Source: an uncultured Bacteroidota bacterium (GTDB taxonomy: Bacteria; Bacteroidota; Bacteroidia; Chitinophagales; Chitinophagaceae). From it: 32,389 bases of DNA. Positions 16,380-24,597 of the stretch are shown piece by piece. Within the stretch, counting starts at the first letter, position 1. Each line of letters opens with the position of its first letter. A program made the position numbers and the translations under genes. The notes under the pieces were generated by a model that made no database searches, was not told the DNA's origin, and was given only the letters and a program-made list of their open reading frames with translations. Location of the stretch: positions 1 through 32,389 of the forward strand of contig CAIMDZ010000201.1 in NCBI GenBank assembly GCA_903839875.1, read 5' to 3'.

Positions 16380-17636
16380 TTAAAACCTGTTTAAGAAAGT
16401 TTGTGCCTGCTCCTCGTTCAGGTCGCGCATCAGCTCAGACCTGATAATGGAATTGGTAGTAACATTTTTGATGGATAGATGCGGATATGCACAATACCAA
16501 ACATGCGATGGGATCTGGTAATACCGGCTCCAGGCAAGGAAGTGCTCTTCATCGTAAGCTCCGCCCCAAAAGAGATAACGCGATGCAGGGAAGTTCTCCG
16601 TATTGCTGAAAATAGCTGTAAGCCCCCACCCTGACTTATCAATGAAGTCGCCAAGGTATTGCTGCCAGCTTCCATCGAAATTGCTGAAGAAAAGCACTTC
16701 TTTTTTGTTATCTAGCATCACCCATCTTGCAAAGTGGATAGTAGGAATACCCATCAGCTCACCATGTACAAACTCATTGTAAATCCTGAACTTTCCATAA
16801 AGCAAAACAGCCTGAATGGTCACCCTGCGGAACCAACCTGGTTTCATAGAAATAATCTGTGTGAATTGATTCTGGTTCTGGAAATCTTCATATTCTTCCA
16901 GGTTCTCGAGAAAGGTTTGGTCAAGCTGGCTGGGAGTCAGGCCAAGTACCTTATCCTTTTTATCATGGAAAAAGTGAAGCACAAGCAACCATATGGCTAT
17001 AACAGGAATAGCAACCGGCAGGAGCGGAATAGCTATAAGTATAACAAGAACGAAGTTCCACCACTTCAGTACTGGTATCTTTATCTTTTCTTTAGCCCAG
17101 CCGAACTCAGGATGCTTCTGTACATGCTGCCGCACAATACCATGCACTTCTTTTGCTGTTTTCCCGTGCCAGGTCCCGGTCCTTAAATACTCCCAGATGA
17201 AATTGCGGAGCGTGCATTCCTGTTTAATCTGCTTTAGGGTACGGCCAGGAGCGCCCACATAAAATGCGGCTTCTTTACTGCTCCATTTCTTCAGGTAACT
17301 CTTCCGGGAGGCGGCTGACCTCACTGCAACTGCCGGGTAGCCCTCGCAGCAGCTATAGAGGTCGTCTACCAGTTCTCCGCATGTGGCAGCAAACATTGCC
17401 AGGTGCTCATCTTCACCACCATCATAATCTGATGAAAAGACAAGGTTTGTCTGAGCATTGGATAGCTTGCCTTCCAACAGCACAAACCTTGCATAATGGA
17501 GTGTATCAATTTTTTCAAATTCTTTAAATTCACCCGCAGCATGAGCGGCCCGGATTTTCATAAGCTTCTTATCAAGCTCGTCATGCCTGCCCGGAATAAC
17601 AGGTGTAACTAAAGTTAAAGCGCCTTGTGTCGCCAT
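16380..17636 (-). CDS. Membrane-anchored protein with an internally duplicated domain, encoded next to DyP
   Basis: I cannot name this 418-residue family. The two halves share a motif: TLHYARFVLLEG then LVFSSDYDGG at 45-74, and TIHFARWVMLDN then LFFSNFDGS at 299-323. That is H-(Y/F)-A-R, a hydrophobic strand, a second strand ending F-S, and D-G. Between them lies a hydrophobic stretch (about 194-223) with four prolines, which could be one long helix or a re-entrant hairpin. The repeated half looks like a ferredoxin-like alpha/beta unit, possibly of the same superfamily as DyP (inference). It sits 11 nt before the DyP gene, so a membrane partner or lipid-presenting factor for the peroxidase is plausible. 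A weak -7-like box lies in the 57-nt gap upstream. Confidence 0.6.
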   Translation of the reverse strand: MATQGALTLVTPVIPGRHDELDKKLMKIRAAHAAGEFKEFEKIDTLHYARFVLLEGKLSNAQTNLVFSSDYDGGEDEHLAMFAATCGELVDDLYSCCEGYPAVAVRSAASRKSYLKKWSSKEAAFYVGAPGRTLKQIKQECTLRNFIWEYLRTGTWHGKTAKEVHGIVRQHVQKHPEFGWAKEKIKIPVLKWWNFVLVILIAIPLLPVAIPVIAIWLLVLHFFHDKKDKVLGLTPSQLDQTFLENLEEYEDFQNQNQFTQIISMKPGWFRRVTIQAVLLYGKFRIYNEFVHGELMGIPTIHFARWVMLDNKKEVLFFSNFDGSWQQYLGDFIDKSGWGLTAIFSNTENFPASRYLFWGGAYDEEHFLAWSRYYQIPSHVWYCAYPHLSIKNVTTNSIIRSELMRDLNEEQAQTFLNRF

Positions 17637-17693
17637 ATGAGGTACTTATTTATAGACAAAAATGAATTTTGGTTTGTTCTAAAATAATAAATT

Positions 17694-20600
17694 CTACAAT
17701 ACTTCGGGAATAGTTTTTTCTTTGTCCACAAAATACATATCAATCTCCCCCTTATTCTTTGCAGACACTTTACCCCTGTAGGTACACTCAAAATCGTCTT
17801 TGATCAGCTCATAGGTGATGCCGGATACATTGATCTTGCCTACTTCACCGCTTTGCTCCATACGGGCGGCTGTATTCACTGTATCACCCCAAATATCATA
17901 CGCGAATTTCTTCTCACCTACTATTCCGGCTACAACAGGGCCGGTAGTTATTCCTATTCTCATTTGGAAAAACACTTCCTCCTTTCCCTGTCGCTCATCC
18001 TGTATACCATTCATAAAGTCGCGCATTTCAATTGCGGCCCTTATTACCCGCTTAATACTCTGGTCGTCATCAGGTATACCTCCTACACAGAGGTAGGCAT
18101 CACCGATTGTTTTTATTTTTTCAATGCCGTATTTGGTGATGATCTGATCGAATTTCCTGAAACAAAAATCCACCTCACCAACCAACTCTTCCGGCGCCAG
18201 GCTTACACTATGCTGGGTAAAGTTTTTAAAGTCCGTAAACATAACCGTAACCCGTTCATAGCGCCTTGCTTTGCTGCGACCCGTATTTTTTAACTCATCC
18301 GCCACTTCCTTAGGAAGAATGTTCAGCAGCAGGTCATCCGTTTTCTTTTTCTCCAGTTGCAATTCGTAGGTCCTTTCTTCCACACGCTGCTCCATTTTAT
18401 CATAAAACAGTGCATTCTCAATAGAAATCGCAATCTGGCTGGAAATTAACCTGATAAAATCAAGCCTTTTCTCTGTAAAAGCACCGACAGTAATATCATT
18501 GGACAGGTAAATAACGCTTTGCAATTTGCCCTGGTTAATGACTGGTGCACAAAGAATGGATTTAGCTTGTTGCCTTTTAACATATTCATCATCGCCAAAC
18601 AAAGTACTTTCAGCTGCATTATCCAATAATACCGCTTCATGTTTGAGGGCTACATAATTCACAACAGACTTTGCAATCGTTTTACTGTTATTCAGGGGAA
18701 TAGATTGCAGTGTTTTTACTTCGCCGGTTTCTTCACAAATTTCAGCTTCGATTATTTTTTCACCGTTTTTATCCATTATAAGGAAACCCTGCTGGGCACC
18801 TGCATTCTCCAATAGTATCTCCATCAGTCTTTTCAAAAGATTTGACAGGATTATCTCACCTGATAAAGCAGTGGATACCTTAATGATCGTAGCCATATCG
18901 AGGTCTACATTGTGCAAATCATCCGAATCTTTAGCAAATGTCTCTTTAGCTGAATGGGCAGCAGTTCCGGCTAACTCCTCATAAACCATAGCCATCTGCT
19001 TAACCTTGGCATCAGCGCCCCACCTTTGATAGGCGGTGGAGGCGTTCTTCAAATAAAATTGTGCTACCTGTAGCTGTCTTTCTTGCTTATAAAACAGACC
19101 AGCTCGTTCCCAACAGATCGCTTCATCCTGAATCATGTGGTTTTCCACCGCTATCTTAATGGCATTGTCATACTCGTTCCTTGCCTTAGAAATGTTACCT
19201 TGTATCCGGTATATCTCAGCTTCAACAAGTATGCGTTTATGTTTATAATTCTCCGGACACAGCGCCTCATATTTCTTCAGTCGCTTCAGGTTGCTTTTTA
19301 ACTTCTTAAGCATAGCTGTTTTCTTACCTGGCTCCGCAGAAGAATAAATACTTGTAATTGTCAGCGACTGATAAAAATAAAACACCAGATCAAGCACACT
19401 TCCCTTAACACTCTCATGGTATTTTTCACACAGCGCCGCATATTTTCCAGCTTCATTGCTTTTGTTGAAAACTATTGCAAGGAAAATCTTTTGCAGGTAC
19501 AGGTTTTGAAAATAAAGAGAATTCTGGGCCGTATCAGCAATAGCCGCCACGCGTTCATCAAAAACAGGTCCACTCAAAATATCCGGATCCAGAATATTAT
19601 GGATCAGGTTACTGATACTTTGCCTGAAAATGCGAAGCCGGATAATGGTAAGGTCTTGCTTGAAATTCTCGATCTGGCCATCCAGCAGCTCACTTTTTTC
19701 CTCCAGTTTATGCAGATGTACTCCTGAATAAAATGAGTTGTAGGTAATATTCTGTGCCAGGTAAGATGTATATTCATTATCCCCGGTTTCAAGACCGCTC
19801 TTAAACCCTTTTTCAAGTTCTTCATTTACTTCAGACAACATTGTTTTCCAGTGTGCAAGAAAAACGTAATTGGTCATCAACAACCGGGCATTTTGATCGT
19901 CGGTCTTTAGTTTTTTCGAAACATTCAGGGATACATTGCCGTACCTTATACCCTCATTTATTTTCCCGATATAGGCACTCTGTATATAACCAAGCGCTGC
20001 AAATGCAAATGGTGATTTGGGAGAAAGTCCGTCTTTGACCGATAACTGTACCATCTTGAAAATAAGCAGCGGAACAAGGTTGGGTGCGGCAAAATATCCT
20101 GCGGATAACAACTCGGAAAGAATCCGGTATGCTGCAAGCTTGCCCGGATCCGTCATCAATTGCAGGTTCTCAAAAAACGAAGATGGCTTATTTTTAAGCA
20201 GCATGTTCGTCTTAATTAACCCGAAAATTGTGGCAATTTTCCCGGGTTTGGATGGGAACTTTATACCAAATTCTTTAAGAATATCCAGGCCCAGGCTGAT
20301 GGCTTCTGTCTGTTTATTTCCCGCTATCAGTTTCTGTATCTTTACCTCGTATGCCTTTATGGAATCAAGCAATCCTTTGGAATTACTCAATATGGTAGTT
20401 ACCAATTGTTCCGCACGGTCCATCTCTCCGCATAAAAATGCTATTTCTGATGCATCGTCAAATAACTGCAATGTAAAGTCATACATACTTTTCCAGCAAT
20501 CCTGCGGAAGTAGTAATATCCCTTTTTCAAAATACAATAACGATTGCCTGTATGCGGCCGATACCCGGGCCTTTCTGCCGGCAATTAAATTCAGATTGGC

Positions 20601-22775
20601 AACATGGTCCTTTGTCTCCTGGTCAGAAATGATATCAGCGCCAATATTCCAATGGTTGACAAGGTCAAAAATTTGTTCATAAATACTTTCTTCAGTGTTA
20701 TCGGCGGAGAAAGCCTTTCCTATATTCAAATGATACTTCTTCTGGTCATCAGCAGAGATCAGGGAATAAATGGTTTGTTGTATTCGGTCATGCGCGAATT
20801 TGTAATGAGATGCAGCGGAAATAATAAGTCCCTCTCCAAGTGCTATCTGCAAAATACTTTGCAGCTCATTCTCTTCCATTTTCATGGAAATGGAGAGCTT
20901 TTTAAGATCAAACCGGTTTCCAATGCAAGCAGCAACTTTTAACACCTCAATTGTCTTTTCAGGAAGCTTGCGAATGGTTGATTTCATCAGGTCGGCAACA
21001 TTACCCGACACATTCATCTGGGTAATCTCATCAAGCTTCCAGCACCATTCTTTTTTATCAAAGTCGAAATACAGGTTACCCTCATCATAGATGGATTGAA
21101 TAAACCGGTGTATATAGAATGGGTTGCCCTTTGTTTTAGTATAGATCAGCCCTGATAATTCGGGTGAATTGGGATGTATTACCTGCAACAACTCATCCAC
21201 CATCATATTCACATCCTTTTCCGACAGATTTACTATATCAATATTATGACAGGCTATTTCCTCTTCCTGCAGCTTGCTTAATGTCTGGTTAAGCGGATGG
21301 TCCCGGGTGACTTCATTACCACGGTAGGCGCCTACAAGCATCACATATTTAACCTCTTTGTCTGTCATTATCAGATCGAAAAGATTAAGTGAAGATGTAT
21401 CTGCCCATTGAAGGTCATCTAAAAAAATAACCAAAGGATGTTCCTCGCATGCAATTGATTTAATGAAGTTACCCAGTATGTAATTAAAACGATTCTGGAG
21501 CTCAGCGCCTTTTAACCTTGGTAACTCGGGTTGTTTACCTATCAGTGTTTCTATACCGGGTATAAGATCTGTCAATACTTTCCCTAAAGCACCAACCCTA
21601 TCCAGTATGATTTTCTTCCATTCTGCCAGCGATTGCTCATCCTTTTTCAGAAAGAAATTAACCAGTTCATTGAATGCTATAATAAAAGCTGAATACGGAG
21701 TATCCTGCTGGAATGGCTCAAACTTTCCGCTAATAAAAAATCCCTTCCAGTCAATTACAGGCTTTTGCAATTCGGTAATCAGACTGGTTTTACCGGATCC
21801 GGAATATCCATTTACCAATACCAGTTCTCTTGACCCTGCTGCGCAATTCTCAAATAACCTGAAAAGCGTTCTTCGCTCCTTTTCTTTGCCGTAAAGTTTC
21901 GGATGAATGTATAATTTGCCGGAGTAATCGTCCTGTCCGAGTATAAAAGTTATACTCCTGTCAGCACTATGTGCCAGGCATCGTTTCAGATCATAATAAA
22001 CCCCTATTGCCGACTGATATCTGTCTTCTGCATTTTTGGCAAGCAACTTCATGATGATTGCCGACAACATAGGCGATAGTTCTTTCCTCAGCATGTCGGG
22101 GGCGACCGGTATCCTTGCAAGGTGGGCATATATCAGTTCTACAGGATCGGAATATTCAAAAGGGCGTTTTCCTATAAACATTTCATAAAGCATCACACCC
22201 AATGAGTAAAGATCTGTACGGTAGTCAATTGCCCTGTTTATCCTCCCGGTTTGCTCCGGGGCAAGATAAGCAAGTGCGGCTTTGCGGATAATATGATTAT
22301 TGGTATCCTCCAGTTTCAAACTGTTACGTGAAGCAATTTGAAGATCTATCAGGTATATCTTTCCTGTATCTTTTTGTATCAGTATATTTCCAGGGCTGAT
22401 ATTATTGTGAATAATGTTTTCTTTATGGAGATTCGAAATGGCAAATGCAATGTCTATTGCTACCTGCAATAATTTATTTACAGACTTGTTTTCCTTAAAA
22501 TATTTTTTCAGGTCCTCGCCATCAATGTACTCCAGTATTAGTGCCCTGTGATTTTCAATTCTTGTTTGCTGTATAGCCTTACGAACGGAACTACAGTTAA
22601 TATTGTTGGAGAACTCAAATTCATTTTCTATATACCACGATTGGTCTGATGTTGGAAATTCCTGGTTGAGTACTTTAAGACATACGGGATTTTCAAAATG
22701 TTCATCCTTTCCATGAATGATCGTGGAACTATCACTGGTATAAATTACATTATTTTTATTAAAATTTTTTATCAT
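17694..22775 (-). CDS. Giant sensor: degenerate Ser/Thr kinase domain, ATPase, helical repeats, GAF, adenylyl cyclase
   Basis: This protein has 1693 residues from the ATG at 22775; the frame extends to a TTG at 22820, judged unlikely. Domain order: protein-kinase fold (1-270) with Lys34, a catalytic loop reading HNNISPGN (123-130, Asn125 where the base Asp belongs), Asp144 and LAPE; AAA-type ATPase with Walker A GYSGSGKT (323-330) and FLDDLQWAD (Asp453-454); long helical/TPR-like region (about 650-1280); GAF (about 1294-1455); coiled coil; class III cyclase (1506-1693). The cyclase has both metal Asp (1515, 1559), Lys1555 and Asp1627 (ATP-type specificity), Asn1634 and Arg1638, so it should make cAMP. 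No membrane segment is evident. Such multidomain sensors occur in cyanobacteria and Bacteroidota; the input signal is unknown. Confidence 0.88.
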   Translation of the reverse strand: MIKNFNKNNVIYTSDSSTIIHGKDEHFENPVCLKVLNQEFPTSDQSWYIENEFEFSNNINCSSVRKAIQQTRIENHRALILEYIDGEDLKKYFKENKSVNKLLQVAIDIAFAISNLHKENIIHNNISPGNILIQKDTGKIYLIDLQIASRNSLKLEDTNNHIIRKAALAYLAPEQTGRINRAIDYRTDLYSLGVMLYEMFIGKRPFEYSDPVELIYAHLARIPVAPDMLRKELSPMLSAIIMKLLAKNAEDRYQSAIGVYYDLKRCLAHSADRSITFILGQDDYSGKLYIHPKLYGKEKERRTLFRLFENCAAGSRELVLVNGYSGSGKTSLITELQKPVIDWKGFFISGKFEPFQQDTPYSAFIIAFNELVNFFLKKDEQSLAEWKKIILDRVGALGKVLTDLIPGIETLIGKQPELPRLKGAELQNRFNYILGNFIKSIACEEHPLVIFLDDLQWADTSSLNLFDLIMTDKEVKYVMLVGAYRGNEVTRDHPLNQTLSKLQEEEIACHNIDIVNLSEKDVNMMVDELLQVIHPNSPELSGLIYTKTKGNPFYIHRFIQSIYDEGNLYFDFDKKEWCWKLDEITQMNVSGNVADLMKSTIRKLPEKTIEVLKVAACIGNRFDLKKLSISMKMEENELQSILQIALGEGLIISAASHYKFAHDRIQQTIYSLISADDQKKYHLNIGKAFSADNTEESIYEQIFDLVNHWNIGADIISDQETKDHVANLNLIAGRKARVSAAYRQSLLYFEKGILLLPQDCWKSMYDFTLQLFDDASEIAFLCGEMDRAEQLVTTILSNSKGLLDSIKAYEVKIQKLIAGNKQTEAISLGLDILKEFGIKFPSKPGKIATIFGLIKTNMLLKNKPSSFFENLQLMTDPGKLAAYRILSELLSAGYFAAPNLVPLLIFKMVQLSVKDGLSPKSPFAFAALGYIQSAYIGKINEGIRYGNVSLNVSKKLKTDDQNARLLMTNYVFLAHWKTMLSEVNEELEKGFKSGLETGDNEYTSYLAQNITYNSFYSGVHLHKLEEKSELLDGQIENFKQDLTIIRLRIFRQSISNLIHNILDPDILSGPVFDERVAAIADTAQNSLYFQNLYLQKIFLAIVFNKSNEAGKYAALCEKYHESVKGSVLDLVFYFYQSLTITSIYSSAEPGKKTAMLKKLKSNLKRLKKYEALCPENYKHKRILVEAEIYRIQGNISKARNEYDNAIKIAVENHMIQDEAICWERAGLFYKQERQLQVAQFYLKNASTAYQRWGADAKVKQMAMVYEELAGTAAHSAKETFAKDSDDLHNVDLDMATIIKVSTALSGEIILSNLLKRLMEILLENAGAQQGFLIMDKNGEKIIEAEICEETGEVKTLQSIPLNNSKTIAKSVVNYVALKHEAVLLDNAAESTLFGDDEYVKRQQAKSILCAPVINQGKLQSVIYLSNDITVGAFTEKRLDFIRLISSQIAISIENALFYDKMEQRVEERTYELQLEKKKTDDLLLNILPKEVADELKNTGRSKARRYERVTVMFTDFKNFTQHSVSLAPEELVGEVDFCFRKFDQIITKYGIEKIKTIGDAYLCVGGIPDDDQSIKRVIRAAIEMRDFMNGIQDERQGKEEVFFQMRIGITTGPVVAGIVGEKKFAYDIWGDTVNTAARMEQSGEVGKINVSGITYELIKDDFECTYRGKVSAKNKGEIDMYFVDKEKTIPEVL

Positions 22776-22878
22776 TGACGAAAACCTTAACCCTGATATA
22801 AGAAAATTCCTCACATACAATTACTACCAATAATTTGAATTAAATCCTGAGTCTCCTAATCTGGTCCTAACCATGTCA

Positions 22879-23280
22879 TTAATGTAAAAAAGCCTTTGCA
22901 ATCGCATTCGTATCCATGTAGGTTTGCACCATGCTTATCTTTCCATCCAGTATAGTGAAAAACATCGTCCAGTCGGTACTGTAGGTTTTGCCCGTAGTAA
23001 GCACTGTTGCACTGTCGGAACCGAGCACCACAACAAGGTTTTGGGATGCAAAATAATTCCTGGGGATAAAATTTTTCAGTTGCACAGTTTTCGCTTCACT
23101 TCCAAGCATCTTACCTATCCCATCATGGCCGTTATATACCCCGCCGAAAGGCACATCAGGTGCACCGGGTTCAATCCATATAATATATTCATCCAATAGA
23201 GCCATTGCTCCGGCCACATTTCCTTCCAGCATGGCGCTATAAAATTGTTTTACGATTTTCTCGTTCTCAGTAACATGCAT
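22879..23280 (-). CDS. SnoaL-like / NTF2-fold protein
   Basis: This 133-residue protein begins NEKIVKQFYSAMLEGNVAGAMALLDEYIIWIEPG, the usual opening of the SnoaL-like NTF2 family, and ends with beta-strands around TDWTMFFTILDGKISMVQTYMD. Family members include polyketide cyclases, isomerases and many proteins with no known activity; they bind small hydrophobic ligands in a cone-shaped pocket. It starts 29 nt after the stop of the catalase-like gene and is 103 nt from the sensor gene, which fits a shared transcript. A role in isomerising or cyclising a product of the neighbouring heme protein is possible but purely inferred. Confidence 0.8.
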   Translation of the reverse strand: MHVTENEKIVKQFYSAMLEGNVAGAMALLDEYIIWIEPGAPDVPFGGVYNGHDGIGKMLGSEAKTVQLKNFIPRNYFASQNLVVVLGSDSATVLTTGKTYSTDWTMFFTILDGKISMVQTYMDTNAIAKAFLH

Positions 23281-23309
23281 AAAGTATAATTTGTTATAAT
23301 ATAATAAAT

Positions 23310-24329
23310 TTATGTTTTAGATGAATAGGCATCATTCCTGCTATGCCAGAAATCGGACATTGTGTAATAAACTGATTTCCTGGCCCGGTTCAAACCGCCC
23401 AGCGGCCTGTGTTCTTTCAGGCAATGCCATGGCGAAAATGACAGGTCGTTTCCATAATAATCCTGTTCTATTGTATCAAATTCCTGTTTAGGTATTTTTA
23501 TACGTGCGATCTTTATAAACGGTGATGTCCATTTTACCGTAGGATCTTCTACAGGCATAAGGTTTGCATCAGCCTGGAACTGTATAAAGAAGTCGAAGAA
23601 AACGTCTTTCTGCGAAAGTGTTTTCTTCATGTTCGTCCTCAAAAAATTTTTATCCGCCTTCATCATTTCCCCTTCTGCAGGGCCATCATTGACGGGTTGA
23701 ACATGATATTTAACGGCCCTGTTATTACCAAACAAATACGGAGTGGTGCTCCAGTACTTTGTATCCAGAACCTGGGCACACCTTTTCTGCGATCCTATCA
23801 ACCTGAATAAAATAGACCAATGAAACGGATTCAGCAGAAAAAGCATCAGGCTGGCCTTTCCTTGTGTCAGTGCATGAATGATTTTATGAAATTCCTCCAC
23901 ATTCTTCGACATGAATACCTCATGGTTGATCAGTATGAAATCCTGGGTATCGTTATCCTTTACTCCCTTGTGTTCCTTTTCACCCTCCACACCAAATATT
24001 TTGATAGCCATGCCACGTACGTCCTTATCGTAATCGTGCTTTATTTCTGAATTGGCATTGGAGAAACGGATGTTAGCCTTGTATGTTTGGGGTTCTTTAA
24101 AAAGTCCCACCTTCAAATCATCCGGCAGATTGTCCTGCACTATAAACTCTGCTGCCACGCATCCGTGCATTTTAGGATGCGCCTGGCGAAGGGTGTTGCC
24201 TTCGGGGTATAATTCTTTTAATTGAGACTGCAGATCGTCAATCATCCTTCCTATGAACACCTGTTCATTCGCCGGTGGATATTCACAACCTGGTATTAAC
24301 TTCATTTTACCTGAAATTTCTTTGCTCAT
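23310..24329 (-). CDS. Catalase-family heme protein (catalase-related, SrpA/allene-oxide-synthase-like)
   Basis: This 339-residue protein is shorter than true catalases, as is usual for the catalase-related group. The N-terminal heme-side motif is RQAHPKMHGCVAAEF (His51 or His55 distal). IRFSNAN, then DVRGMAIKIFG (about 103-113), then TQDFILINHEVFM follow the catalase core. Near the C-terminus RKSVY (Arg317-x3-Tyr321) matches the R-x3-Y proximal heme-ligand motif, in the context LGGLNRARKSVYY. Members of this group include fatty-acid-hydroperoxide-converting allene oxide synthases and low-activity peroxidases. It is first of the minus-strand run, and its promoter region contains a palindrome (24358-24373). 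It is divergent from a lipase gene. No secretion signal is seen. Confidence 0.88.
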   Translation of the reverse strand: MSKEISGKMKLIPGCEYPPANEQVFIGRMIDDLQSQLKELYPEGNTLRQAHPKMHGCVAAEFIVQDNLPDDLKVGLFKEPQTYKANIRFSNANSEIKHDYDKDVRGMAIKIFGVEGEKEHKGVKDNDTQDFILINHEVFMSKNVEEFHKIIHALTQGKASLMLFLLNPFHWSILFRLIGSQKRCAQVLDTKYWSTTPYLFGNNRAVKYHVQPVNDGPAEGEMMKADKNFLRTNMKKTLSQKDVFFDFFIQFQADANLMPVEDPTVKWTSPFIKIARIKIPKQEFDTIEQDYYGNDLSFSPWHCLKEHRPLGGLNRARKSVYYTMSDFWHSRNDAYSSKT

Positions 24330-24335
24330 AATTTG

Positions 24336-24373
24336 CTAAATTACAAAAAGCGACATCAAGGTAATAATACCTT
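24336..24373 (-). promoter_or_regulatory. Catalase-like gene promoter with operator-like palindrome
   Basis: On the minus strand TAATTTAG (24336-24343, 7/8 match to TAnnTTTG) ends 6 nt before the ATG at 24329. A perfect inverted repeat AAGGTA-ATAA-TACCTT covers 24358-24373, where the -33 element should be, a good position for a repressor. The divergent 268-nt region also has a direct repeat AATAAATTAAT at 24489-24499 and 24501-24511. Confidence 0.45.
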
Positions 24374-24565
24374 TTTATCTTTATATTAAATTTCACAGTA
24401 CAAAACATAACCTCCGGTAATTTAAATGAATACCCTATAGGTTCACTTTTCAAAAATACATTTCTTTAAGTAATTCAGTATATTTGAAAATAAATTAATC
24501 AATAAATTAATATTCAATATATAAAAATTCTAAAAAATAACAGCATAGAATATTTCATGTTTTAT

Positions 24566-24573
24566 TATCTTTA
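24566..24573 (+). promoter_or_regulatory. -7 box of the patatin-like lipase gene
   Basis: TATCTTTA matches TAnnTTTG at 7 of 8 positions and predicts a leader of about 15-20 nt before the ATG at 24598. Confidence 0.5.
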
Positions 24574-24597
24574 GCCATCTAACTAAAAAATATTGGT

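Noticed and set aside
20017-20682. 221-codon plus-strand frame inside the sensor gene
   Set aside because: It lies wholly antisense to a well-supported multidomain gene, has no recognisable motif and no promoter box.
22776-22820. Upstream extension of the sensor gene to a TTG codon
   Set aside because: The extension is not part of the kinase-like fold, and the ATG at 22775 starts right before the domain.
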